Both the position numbers and the translations under genes were made by a program. Under the pieces are notes generated by a model. That model made no database searches. It saw only the letters and a program-made list of their open reading frames with translations, and was not told the origin of the DNA. From Rhodococcus sp. SBT000017 (GTDB taxonomy: Bacteria > Actinomycetota > Actinomycetes > Mycobacteriales > Mycobacteriaceae), in NCBI RefSeq assembly GCF_003688915.1, contig NZ_REFU01000001.1, forward strand, positions 2,914,001-2,978,000: 64,000 nucleotides of DNA, given 5' to 3'. Below are positions 51,428 to 60,369 of the stretch, in pieces. Positions within the stretch are counted from its first letter, which is position 1; each line of letters opens with the position of its first letter.

Positions 51428-53204
51428 CGGCCGACTCGATCGAGTATGCCGCCGACTGCAGCGTGAACAGATCGGCATATTTCCCGCCGCGACTCATCAA
51501 CTCGTAATGGCTGCCACACTCGACCACGCGACCCCCGTCGAGAACGTAGATGCGATCTGCGTGCTTCACGTTGGAATATCGATGGGAGATCAGCAGAGCG
51601 GCTCGTCCGTCCAGCACCCGGCGAACATCGTGGAACAACTCGTTCTCTGCGCGTGGGTCGAGCGCTGCGCTCGGCTCATCGAGGACAATCAACGAAGAGT
51701 TTTTCAGGAGCGCCCGTGCCAATGCCATGCGCTGCCATTGCCCACCCGATAGATCGAGCCCATCGTCGAGGTCGCGGCCGAGCATGGTGTCGAAGCCCGA
51801 AGGAAGCGAGGCGATCGTCTCGGCCAGCTGCGCACCTTGTGCCGCCAGGTGAACCCGTCCCGGATTGGTAATCGCCCGCCCAGCAATGTCGATGTTGTCG
51901 CTGACACTGAACGAGAACTGAGCGAAGTCCTGAAAAACCATCGTGACGCTTGCCCGGACCCGCTCGCGAGCGAGCGGCTCGTCGTCCCATAGAATTTCTC
52001 CCGAGTCCGCCTCATACAGACCGGCGACAATATTTGCGAGAGTCGTTTTGCCCGAACCGTTTTCGCCCACAAGCGCAACAACCTCGCCACGGTCGATGAA
52101 CAGATCGATACCGGCCAAGGCAGCAGTTTCACGACCAGGGTATTGGAACCCGACATTCGAGAGCGTCAGTCTTCTATGCAGTACCTCCGGCTCCCCCAGC
52201 GCATTGACTTTCGGCCGGTTCCGCAGGAACTTGTTGAGTTCGGCGACGAAAGGAGCTGACTCGGTCAAGGTACTGAACGAGCCGTACACCGAACTGAGCT
52301 GCGAACCGAGGATCCTGACGGCGATGGCAGCCGCACCGGCTTGCGGAAGGCTCAGAAAATTTCGATCCAGCATGTAGACGATCACCAGCAGGACCGCTAC
52401 CAAGCTCAGTGCCGAGCCTGCAATCTGAACCAGCGCCAACCTCGTACGGCCGGCAACCTGCGTCTTCAACCCATCGGCGACGACGCCGTCCAGCATCGTA
52501 TGCCGAGATCGCAGGTTGGGAGCCGCACCGAAGGAGCGTACTTCGGCCGCATATTCCCGGTGCGTCAGAACCCGCCGTAAATACTCCCGACGCAGAAAAT
52601 CCGGAGTCAGCCTCTGCGCAAACGCAAACTCGGAACGAGAAGCCAACCGCGAGACGATAACTGCCGGGATAGCACCGAGAAAGAGAATGGGGGCCAACAC
52701 CGGTGCGATGCTTACCAGTGCAAACAACATTGCAACCACACCCAACCCCGCGCCCATCAACCCGAAGACACTCTTGGTCATGGGAAGCGGTCGGGTCATC
52801 CCGCCTCGCTCCACGTTCGCATACTCGGTGATGAATCCCGGTTGTTCGTAGGTCATCAAATCGACGTTCGTGACGACGTCGAGGACCTCGTTCCACACCA
52901 GTTGACTCACTCGCTCACCGAGCAATCGTTCCTGCTGGTTCCGGATGACGGCGATGCTTCCAGTGATTGCCGTTACCAACGCCAACCCCAGCAGCGGCCA
53001 CAACAACTGCTGCGGCGAGGTCGCCCCGTCATCGAGAATTCGCTCGAGCAGGACCTTGCCGATCACCACCGTGCCGATGGCAGCAACCGCGCCCACCACC
53101 TGGAAGACGCCGGTACTGATCGTACGTCTTCGATCTGCCCTGATCGCCAAGCCCAGAGCAACCTTCGACGACTGAATTGCCTCGCGTGCAAAAGAATTAG
53201 GCAT
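51420..53204 (-). CDS. ABC exporter (permease-ATPase fusion) of the RiPP cluster
   Basis: Encodes 594 residues. The N-terminal membrane domain has about six spans (about 30-310). The C-terminal ATPase domain has Walker A GENGSGKTT, Q-loop VFQDFAQF, signature LSGGQWQRMALARAL and Walker B LIVLDEPSAALD. This is the MsbA/McjD-like half-transporter layout (active as a dimer). It probably exports the mature peptide and may give self-immunity. No C39 peptidase domain is present, consistent with leader removal by B2. It overlaps both neighbours by about 8 bp. Confidence 0.9.
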   Translation of the reverse strand: MPNSFAREAIQSSKVALGLAIRADRRRTISTGVFQVVGAVAAIGTVVIGKVLLERILDDGATSPQQLLWPLLGLALVTAITGSIAVIRNQQERLLGERVSQLVWNEVLDVVTNVDLMTYEQPGFITEYANVERGGMTRPLPMTKSVFGLMGAGLGVVAMLFALVSIAPVLAPILFLGAIPAVIVSRLASRSEFAFAQRLTPDFLRREYLRRVLTHREYAAEVRSFGAAPNLRSRHTMLDGVVADGLKTQVAGRTRLALVQIAGSALSLVAVLLVIVYMLDRNFLSLPQAGAAAIAVRILGSQLSSVYGSFSTLTESAPFVAELNKFLRNRPKVNALGEPEVLHRRLTLSNVGFQYPGRETAALAGIDLFIDRGEVVALVGENGSGKTTLANIVAGLYEADSGEILWDDEPLARERVRASVTMVFQDFAQFSFSVSDNIDIAGRAITNPGRVHLAAQGAQLAETIASLPSGFDTMLGRDLDDGLDLSGGQWQRMALARALLKNSSLIVLDEPSAALDPRAENELFHDVRRVLDGRAALLISHRYSNVKHADRIYVLDGGRVVECGSHYELMSRGGKYADLFTLQSAAYSIESADE

Positions 53205-54399
53205 GGCCCTCCCTCAGAGGGAAAGACTTCTGCGAAGACAGCCAGGCCTGTTGCAGTAGACAAAGGCTGTGGACTCCCGGGTCTTCCCTGAGCCACTCCG
53301 CGCGAACGATCTCGGGTCTGACAATCGTCTCGTCGAGTCCGGTGCCGTCCCAATCTCGCGCGAACTCGCGCGACTCACCGTTCCACAACGACGGAGTGAA
53401 CGAGGCTTTCGATGTACGTTTCATCACTTCAGCCGGGAGAAGACCTCCCACCAGTAACTCCATCATTGCACGGCGACCGCGTAGCCCCACTGACGGAGAA
53501 TGCGCCGCAAATGCTTGCAGCACAGGAGAACTGACGAATGGATGCACTACCCGAACATCGTGTAGTGATGCAAGATCGTTCATGCTTTGCTTCGCCATCT
53601 CGAAATAGCGTGACCGCGGAATCCACTCCCGGAGAATCTTGCCCCAACCCATGGGAATGCTTGCGCTGTCAGTCGCGGAACGGTGCGTGGCCTGAGCACG
53701 CCCCTTGCGAGTAAGCCAAGGAAAATCGAGCCGATCAGGCATGCTGAACGGCAGATCAGCAACGTAGCGGAACGGTTGCGGACTGCCGTAATGCACAATC
53801 GACATGACTTTGCGAGGAGTCAGACCCCGCGGGTTCGCGAGCGCTCGGGCGGACCAACGATTTGACGCCGACAATGCAAGCTCGTCGCCGCCGAAACCCG
53901 TCACCAACGTACCTCCCGCCGCGTCGCGACAGATGACACCATGCAGGTGAGTATTGAACGGCCACATTACACCGAAGGCAGTCAACAACTCCCGGGCCGA
54001 CTCACCCAGCGCATCCATCTCGGTAGTCAGGGAGTACTGCAGACGCTCGGTGACGCCGAGGTGATCGAGCACCAGGTTCTGCCACTCCGACTCGTGTGAC
54101 TCCTCGATACCGGGAAAGTGCAATGTGGCCGGAATCGGCAATGCGAGCCCCTCAGCTCGGGCCACGTCGACGGCAGCGGCGAGAACCGCCGAGGAGTCTC
54201 GACCGCCGGAGAAGCTCATGACGCACGGGCCGTGTTCGAGTGCCGACCGGACAGTGTCACGAAAAGCAGTGCGAGGTGTTGCCGCGGCGGACTCTTCCAG
54301 GACAGGCCGGGATCTATCCAAGCCGCTCGGCCTGGACGTAGCAATCTCGATAGACGACAGAGGTGCCAGACGAGCCCCTGCGGCGTCAGATCGAACCAT
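53197..54399 (-). CDS. Asparagine-synthetase-type macrolactam cyclase, short form
   Basis: Encodes 400 residues; start 54399 overlaps the RRE gene end by 14 bp. The ATP-pyrophosphatase loop is SFSGGRDSSAVL (about residues 62-73), followed by VTGFGGDELA, as in asparagine synthetase B and McjC-type lasso cyclases. Those enzymes activate a side-chain carboxylate as acyl-AMP for macrolactam formation. The usual N-terminal glutaminase-like domain of about 200 residues is absent: only about 60 residues precede the loop, and the RRE gene lies immediately upstream. This short form is unusual for a lasso cyclase. Confidence 0.85.
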   Translation of the reverse strand: MVRSDAAGARLAPLSSIEIATSRPSGLDRSRPVLEESAAATPRTAFRDTVRSALEHGPCVMSFSGGRDSSAVLAAAVDVARAEGLALPIPATLHFPGIEESHESEWQNLVLDHLGVTERLQYSLTTEMDALGESARELLTAFGVMWPFNTHLHGVICRDAAGGTLVTGFGGDELALSASNRWSARALANPRGLTPRKVMSIVHYGSPQPFRYVADLPFSMPDRLDFPWLTRKGRAQATHRSATDSASIPMGWGKILREWIPRSRYFEMAKQSMNDLASLHDVRVVHPFVSSPVLQAFAAHSPSVGLRGRRAMMELLVGGLLPAEVMKRTSKASFTPSLWNGESREFARDWDGTGLDETIVRPEIVRAEWLREDPGVHSLCLLQQAWLSSQKSFPLREGHA

Positions 54400-54667
54400 C
54401 GGCGACCTTGACGATATTGCGTTCCAACAGCCCGTCCAGAAGCGCGTCGACATCCTGCGCAGCAACATCTTCGGAGATCTTGTACTCGTCGACGAGCTTG
54501 GCGATCATATCGTCACGTGACGTGCCATTCACCAACAGTGGCCACAGTTCGCAGCCGGACTCGTTCAGCGCGAAGTACTGCGAACCTTCGAGATCGAGGA
54601 TCACGATCTCGACCCCACTGTTGGTCCACGTCACGCGCGAAGCCTCTACGACAAAGGTCTGGCTCAT
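54386..54667 (-). CDS. PqqD-like RRE protein (lasso B1 type)
   Basis: Encodes 93 residues. The N-terminal strands (VVEASRVTWTNSGVEIVILDLEGSQYFALNESG) and the helices after them match PqqD-like RiPP recognition elements. Such proteins bind the leader and deliver the precursor to the B2 peptidase and cyclase. It is the first gene of the minus-strand RiPP operon and overlaps the cyclase start by 14 bp. The cluster promoter should lie in the 130 bp upstream. Confidence 0.88.
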   Translation of the reverse strand: MSQTFVVEASRVTWTNSGVEIVILDLEGSQYFALNESGCELWPLLVNGTSRDDMIAKLVDEYKISEDVAAQDVDALLDGLLERNIVKVADGSI

Positions 54668-54798
54668 CGATACTCCTTCGGGGTGGTTGCAGCCGAACTA
54701 TCCGACAGCAACCGAAACGATACCGCTCAACATGCTTTGCAGGCATGATTCCGGCATTTGGCTTGTTCTCCCCGACAGGAGGTCGCCTGGACCAGGTT

Positions 54799-56310
54799 TC
54801 AGTAGGCTCCGTCGCTACCCGCAACTGCCTTGACCGTCTTGGCGATGATCAAAATGTCTCCGACCATCGACCAATTCTCGACATACGAAAGGTCCAGTCG
54901 CACAGTCTCTTCCCATGACAGATCAGATCGGCCGCTCACCTGCCACAGACCGGTGATCCCGGGCTTCACGAGGAGCCGACGTCGAACGTCTCCGTCGTAG
55001 GTCTCCACCTCACGGCGCAGCGGCGGGCGTGGCCCGACAACACTCATCTCGCGCCGAAGTACGTTGATGAACTGGGGCAACTCGTCCAGGCTGAATTTGC
55101 GCATCACCCTGCCGACCTTGGTTATGCGCGGATCGTCCCGCATCTTGAACAGAACGCCACCGGCGCTCTCGTTCTGAGCGAGCAAGGCATCGACTCGCTT
55201 GTCTGCATCCTGCACCATGCTGCGAAACTTGATCATGGGGAACGGCTTTGCGTCGATACCCATGCGCTCCGACTTGTAGAAGACGGGCCCGCGACTGGTT
55301 GCCTTCACCAAAATGGCGAGCACCAGGAGAACCGGTGCTATGAGTATCAGCACCGAGGCCGCGAACGCCATGTCGAATGCCGTCTTGCTGAATCGAGTGG
55401 CACCGTTGTACTGGGGCTTCTCGACGTGGATCAGTGGGAAGCCTGCGACCGGCCGCATCACCAGTCTCGGTCCGGCCACGTCCACCACACCGGGTGCAAC
55501 GACGAGATCCACGTTCTTCTTCTCGAGATCCCAGATCATCTTACGAATTCCACTGTTGCCCAGATGTTCCGTAGCCGTGACGGCCACCGTGTCCGCGCCG
55601 GACGCCTCGATGGCATCGACCACGGATGCCTCGTCGCCGAGAATTGGAATTGCCGAACCCTCGATCGTCAGGGCGGCTTCGTCCTCCGCAGAGTAGCCAG
55701 GTAGGCAGAGCCCGACCACGGTGTATCCGGCTTCGGGAGCGCGCTCGAATTGCTTCGCCATCGACACAGCAGCTGCTCGGCTCCCGACGATCAGCACCGA
55801 CGTTTGGTACAGGCCCTTGCTCCGTTTGTGCGTGACGCTTCGGCGCCACAGCCATCTGTTCAACAAGAGTCCGATCAGACCGACAGGAAGGGCGATCGCC
55901 AAGTACAGCCGCGCGATGTCGACCCGAACAAGCAGTGACACAATGGCAATGACGCCGAACAGTCTGAAGGTGGCCGAGACTATCCGCCGGTATTCTTCGG
56001 CTCCGGTTCCGATGACACGCGGCGACCGGGTACGGAAGATCGAGAGGAAGCCGATCCAGATCGACGCCAGCGCGATGGACATTCCGAAGTGGCCGATCAG
56101 CGAGTCCGAGCTGATGGCAGTGACCTCACCGAATCGGATGTATTGCGCGACAGCCACGGCAGCGATGACAACTACGACATCGCTGTAACGCAACCTGTCC
56201 ACGTACTGCTGTTCCCACACGCGACGGGATGTCGGTCGACGATTGCGCCAACCAGACCGTCCCGACCGTCCGGTCGCTGACTTTTCAAGTGTTGTTTCGA
56301 GAGCCGTCAC
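54799..56310 (-). CDS. Undecaprenyl-phosphate sugar phosphotransferase (first copy)
   Basis: Encodes 503 residues (GTG start with AGAGGA upstream). It is a WcaJ/WbaP-type polyprenyl-phosphate hexose-1-phosphate transferase. Four or so N-terminal spans (about 45-145) are followed by a CoA-binding-like domain (TSVLIVGSRAAAVSMA) and a fifth span. The catalytic C-terminal domain has KSERMGIDAKPFPMIKFRSM, the DELPQFINVLRREMSVVGPRP motif and KPGITGLWQVSGRS. It starts repeat-unit synthesis by loading the first sugar phosphate onto the lipid. It is a close paralogue of the gene at 58611-60116. Confidence 0.93.
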   Translation of the reverse strand: MTALETTLEKSATGRSGRSGWRNRRPTSRRVWEQQYVDRLRYSDVVVVIAAVAVAQYIRFGEVTAISSDSLIGHFGMSIALASIWIGFLSIFRTRSPRVIGTGAEEYRRIVSATFRLFGVIAIVSLLVRVDIARLYLAIALPVGLIGLLLNRWLWRRSVTHKRSKGLYQTSVLIVGSRAAAVSMAKQFERAPEAGYTVVGLCLPGYSAEDEAALTIEGSAIPILGDEASVVDAIEASGADTVAVTATEHLGNSGIRKMIWDLEKKNVDLVVAPGVVDVAGPRLVMRPVAGFPLIHVEKPQYNGATRFSKTAFDMAFAASVLILIAPVLLVLAILVKATSRGPVFYKSERMGIDAKPFPMIKFRSMVQDADKRVDALLAQNESAGGVLFKMRDDPRITKVGRVMRKFSLDELPQFINVLRREMSVVGPRPPLRREVETYDGDVRRRLLVKPGITGLWQVSGRSDLSWEETVRLDLSYVENWSMVGDILIIAKTVKAVAGSDGAY

Positions 56311-56751
56311 CGATCATCCTCTTCCACCCGTCGGCTTCACCCGCCGAAGCATTTCCCGAATCGAACCGACCACGTCCACATCGCCGCGTCGCGATCAGCT
56401 CGGAATGGAATCTTCGAGCCCTCGATGATCTTTGCACGAATCGACTCGGACCACTTCATCAGTTGTCCATCTCACTGGCCGAATCCGCGATTCTGCCCCA
56501 TTACATCTCGAGAAACGGACAATGGTCATATAGCGCACCCAACACCGGGAACGTTACCGATCACAGGAGAGGATCTGGATTTTCTCGCGGTGCACTACTT
56601 CGGTGGCCAGCCAATTGGGATACATCACATGGACTCGTAAGCTATCCGAAATGTATTGGAAACAATGCGCAGGGAAAAATTCATTCAAACAAGCTAATTC
56701 GAGGAATCGTCAGCACGATTCGATTGCAATACGAACGAATCTACCGAATAT
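56311..56751. other. Intergenic region, lower G+C
   Basis: About 440 bp between the first priming transferase and ugd. Composition is visibly richer in A+T than the neighbouring genes, notably at 56500-56740. Plus-strand frames here resemble no known protein. It probably contains the promoter for the 54799-56310 gene and a terminator for ugd, but no clear hairpin was identified. Confidence 0.5.
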
Positions 56752-58071
56752 CTACGGTCGCCCCAGTCCTCGGTACGTCCAGCCGGCTGCACGCCACAGT
56801 GCAGGCTCCAAACAGTTGCGACCATCGATGAGCGACTTCGCTCGCACAACAGGTTCGATGTCTTTCGGTGTCAGTGCCTTGAACTCTTTCCACTCGGTCA
56901 GCACCAGCACCACGTCGGCCCCTTGGCAAGCCTCGAGTGCGGAGCTGCAGTACGTGAGAGTGGGAAACAGCGCGCGGGAGTTGTCCATGGCCTTCGGGTC
57001 GTACACATTGACGGCAGCACCCTGCAGCTGGATCTGCCCGGCCACATTCAGCGCAGGTGAATCGCGGACGTCGTCCGAATCGGGTTTGAACGCCGCGCCC
57101 AGCACCGCCACTCGCGCCCCGAGAAGCGAGCCGCAGGCCTCACGGGCCAACTCGACCATCCGAGTACGGCGACGCATGTTGATGTTGTCCACCTCGCGTA
57201 GGAACGTCAGCGCCTGATCGGCCCCGAGCTCGCCCGCACGGGCCATGAAGGCTCTGATGTCCTTGGGCAGGCAGCCACCACCGAATCCGATGCCCGCGTT
57301 GAGGAACTTTCGGCCGATGCGCTCGTCATGACCGATCGCGTCAGCGAGCACGGTGACATCGGCGCCAGCCGCTTCACACACCTCTGCAATGGCGTTGATG
57401 AACGAGATCTTGGTCGCCAGAAACGCGTTTGCGGAGGCCTTGACCAGCTCGGCCGTGGCCAAATCCGTGACCAAGAAAGGAATCTTCTCGTCGAGCAGCT
57501 GCGCATAGACCTCCCGAGCGAGATCCTCCGCACGGCCGGGACGGGCGCGGTCCACGCCCAGTACCAGGCGATCGGGGTGGAGGGTATCTTTGACAGCGAA
57601 ACCCTCGCGCAGAAACTCCGGATTCCACGCGATCTCGACATCGTCACCGGCCGGCGAGAGTTCGCGAGCCATCGCCCCGAGTCGCTCCGCCGTGCCCACC
57701 GGGACCGTCGACTTGCCGAATATGACCGCCGGCTTGGTCAGCAGCGGCGCGAGCGTCTCGACCACCGAGTCGACGAATTTCATGTCGGCCGCGAACTCGC
57801 CCTTTTTCTGGGGAGTACCGACGCCGAGGAAATGAACCTCTGCAAAGTCCGCGGCTTCTTGATACGACGCGGTGAAGCGCAGTCGTCCGGCGGCGATGTT
57901 GCGCTGCAGCACCTCTTCGAGACCAGGCTCCCAGAACGGCACCTCGCCGGCTTCGAGCTTGGCGAGCTTGGCTGGATCGACGTCGACACCGAGCACTTCG
58001 TGGCCGAGCTCGGCCATGCACGCGGCGTGAGTTGCGCCGAGGTACCCGGTACCGAAAACAGTGATTCGCAT
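56752..58071 (-). CDS. ugd: UDP-glucose 6-dehydrogenase
   Basis: Encodes 439 residues. The NAD site is ITVFGTGYLGATHAACMAELGH. The conserved middle has FGKSTVPVGTAE and WNPEFLREGFAV, and the catalytic Cys is in GFGGGCLPKD. A C-terminal UDP-binding domain follows with AFKPDSDDVRDSPA. It oxidises UDP-glucose to UDP-glucuronate using 2 NAD+, supplying an acidic sugar for the exopolysaccharide. Start 58071 gives MRITVFG; an in-frame ATG lies 15 bp upstream. Confidence 0.95.
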   Translation of the reverse strand: MRITVFGTGYLGATHAACMAELGHEVLGVDVDPAKLAKLEAGEVPFWEPGLEEVLQRNIAAGRLRFTASYQEAADFAEVHFLGVGTPQKKGEFAADMKFVDSVVETLAPLLTKPAVIFGKSTVPVGTAERLGAMARELSPAGDDVEIAWNPEFLREGFAVKDTLHPDRLVLGVDRARPGRAEDLAREVYAQLLDEKIPFLVTDLATAELVKASANAFLATKISFINAIAEVCEAAGADVTVLADAIGHDERIGRKFLNAGIGFGGGCLPKDIRAFMARAGELGADQALTFLREVDNINMRRRTRMVELAREACGSLLGARVAVLGAAFKPDSDDVRDSPALNVAGQIQLQGAAVNVYDPKAMDNSRALFPTLTYCSSALEACQGADVVLVLTEWKEFKALTPKDIEPVVRAKSLIDGRNCLEPALWRAAGWTYRGLGRP

Positions 58072-58248
58072 GCGGCCGATCCCCATCGTTTGTATCGAAT
58101 GATGTATTTCGCGAAACGGCCAGCTGCCCCAGCGAGAGTCCCCGCTACCTCGACCGAATCACTGAAAATATAAGCACGGGGCAGCCGGGCCCGTACCTCG
58201 AGGGAGAATCATCACAGAACCACGCGAAAACAATGAACAGAAGGTGAC

Positions 58249-58518
58249 TCAGCGGCGAACGGGAAACTGTGGATTCTCCGGCTCTTCGACGGCCTCGGCA
58301 CACTGATGAATGAAACCACTCAACTCACTGCGAACCTCGGGCTGCAACAGATCCAACGGTGTGTCGGTGCCGTGGAATTCGGCAAATGCCGACGTGTAGG
58401 CATTGACGCTGTCCGAAATCACCGCATGCAGTGACGTCGATCGGTTCAGGTGTACGCGAGCGATCTCGTCGACACGATCTGTCAGATAGTCGTGAAACGA
58501 ATTCTGCGTCATGGTCAC
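58249..58518 (-). CDS. Small hypothetical protein
   Basis: Encodes 89 residues, mostly helical, acidic, with no signal or membrane segment: NSFHDYLTDRVDEIARVHLN near the start and FIHQCAEAVEEPENPQF near the end. No family was recognised. It is set between ugd and the second priming transferase on the same strand; 160-180 bp gaps mean it may be separately transcribed. An inverted pair CTGCCCC and GGGGCAG surrounds 58122-58177, downstream of its stop. Confidence 0.5.
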   Translation of the reverse strand: MTMTQNSFHDYLTDRVDEIARVHLNRSTSLHAVISDSVNAYTSAFAEFHGTDTPLDLLQPEVRSELSGFIHQCAEAVEEPENPQFPVRR

Positions 58519-58610
58519 TGTGTGTCCGTTCTTCGAGAAGTGAGACTGGCGGGAACGATACGGAAGATACCGACCGTTCGCATGTCAACGTCGAGTTGCC
58601 CGTCGTCGCC

Positions 58611-60116
58611 TCAATATGCGCCCTCGCTCTTGAGGACCGCGACAGCGGTCTTCGCGATGATCAGCAAGTCGCCTGTCATCGACCAATTCTCGACGTACGA
58701 AAGATCGAGTCGCACGCTCTCCTCCCACGACAGATCCGAACGGCCACTCACCTGCCACAGCCCGGTGATGCCCGGCTTGACGAGCAGCCTACGACGCACT
58801 TCACCGTCGTACGTTTCCACTTCGCTGCGCAGCGGCGGCCGCGGACCCACCACGCTCATCTCGCGCTTGAGCACATTGACGAACTGCGGCAGCTCGTCGA
58901 GGCTGAACTTGCGCATCACCTTGCCCACCCGGGTGACCCGTGGGTCGTCGCGCATCTTGAACAGCACCCCGCCTGCCCCTTCGTTGAGGGCGGCCAGTTC
59001 TTGCACCCGCTTGTCTGCGTCCTGGACCATGCTGCGGAACTTGATCATCTGGAAAGGCTTGCCGTCGATACCCATTCGCTCGGACTTGTAGAAGATCGAG
59101 CCCTTGCTGGTGAACTTGATGATTGCGGCGAGCGTGATCAGGACCGGCGAAATCAGCAGCAGAACCGAGGCAGCGAACAGGAAGTCGAACGCCGTCTTGC
59201 TGAATCGCTTCGCGCCGTTGTACTGCGGCTTCTCGACGTGGATGAGCGGGAAGTTCGCCACCGGACGCATCACCAGACGCGGACCCGCGACGTCCACCAC
59301 TCCGGGCGACACGACGAGGTCGACCTTCTTCTTCTCGAGGTCCCACACCATCTTTCGCAGTCCGTGATGGCCGATGTGTTCGGTGGCCGTCACCGCCACG
59401 GTGTCTGCGCCGGAGGTCTCGATGGCCTCGACCACACTGTGCTCGTCACCGAGCACCGGAATCTCGACGCCGTCGATGGTGAAGGACGTGTCGTTGCCGG
59501 GCTCGTAGTTGGGTAGGCAGATGCCGACCACGCTGTAGCCGGCCTCGGGGGAACGCTCGAACGACTTGGCCATGGCCAGAGCCGAGCTACGGCTGCCGAC
59601 GATGAGCACCGAGGTCTGGTACCCGCCACGAGCACGTTTGCGCGACACTATTTTTCGCCACACCCATCGACTCAGAAGAAGCCCGACCAGTCCGACGGGC
59701 AGGGCGATCGCGAGATATAGACGGGCGATATCCAGACGAAACAGCAGGGAGAGAATCGCGATGGTTCCGAACAGCCTGAACGTGGCCGACACGATGCGGC
59801 GGTACTCCTCCGAACCGTTACCGATCACCCGTGGAGAGCGGGTGCGGAAGATGGCGAGAAACGTCAGCCACAGAACTGCGAGTACTCCGGATATCCCGAA
59901 GTAGCCGACGATGGACCACGGCTCGCGAAAATCGATCTCGCCGAAGCGGATGATCTGAGCCACCGTCACCGCGCCGAGAACGACCACCGTGTCGGTGACA
60001 CGAAGTCCCTCGGTGTAGTGCGTCTCCCATTCACGACGCGATGTCGTCCTGCGCAACCGTCGTGCGTCACGCCGCGAGACAACCGAACTCTGCGCTTCCA
60101 GATCGCTGACTGACAC
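58611..60116 (-). CDS. Undecaprenyl-phosphate sugar phosphotransferase (second copy)
   Basis: Encodes 501 residues from GTG 60116, with GAGGGG about 6 nt upstream. Organisation matches the protein at 54799-56310: N-terminal spans, TSVLIVGSRSSALAMAKSFE, then KSERMGIDGKPFQMIKFRSM, DELPQFVNVLKREMSVVGPRP and KPGITGLWQVSGRS. The two are very similar from residue 60 onward, most strongly in the catalytic domain, so one is a duplicate. They may prime different polymers or load different sugars. Confidence 0.93.
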   Translation of the reverse strand: MSVSDLEAQSSVVSRRDARRLRRTTSRREWETHYTEGLRVTDTVVVLGAVTVAQIIRFGEIDFREPWSIVGYFGISGVLAVLWLTFLAIFRTRSPRVIGNGSEEYRRIVSATFRLFGTIAILSLLFRLDIARLYLAIALPVGLVGLLLSRWVWRKIVSRKRARGGYQTSVLIVGSRSSALAMAKSFERSPEAGYSVVGICLPNYEPGNDTSFTIDGVEIPVLGDEHSVVEAIETSGADTVAVTATEHIGHHGLRKMVWDLEKKKVDLVVSPGVVDVAGPRLVMRPVANFPLIHVEKPQYNGAKRFSKTAFDFLFAASVLLLISPVLITLAAIIKFTSKGSIFYKSERMGIDGKPFQMIKFRSMVQDADKRVQELAALNEGAGGVLFKMRDDPRVTRVGKVMRKFSLDELPQFVNVLKREMSVVGPRPPLRSEVETYDGEVRRRLLVKPGITGLWQVSGRSDLSWEESVRLDLSYVENWSMTGDLLIIAKTAVAVLKSEGAY

Positions 60117-60369
60117 TTGTTTCCCCTCGGTACGTACGCGTTGCCGAACCCTTGCGTGATCGACACAGCTCCGTGCCACCCCGTCGTGCAGATTATCTTG
60201 TCGTACTTATCGTGTCACTTGGTAACGGTATGTTGATCGGCGCAAACCCGCAGGTCGTTACATGTTTCTACTGCATTAACCAGACGCGTCCGCTGCGTTG
60301 CCAATTTCTCCGACAAGCCCCATTCCGGTCAGTCTCGACCACCTATTAGTGCCACATCCACGCCGTGTG

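Noticed and set aside
58122..58177. Inverted pair CTGCCCC/GGGGCAG as a terminator
   Set aside because: The spacer of about 40 nt is long and the arms short; not strong enough to call.
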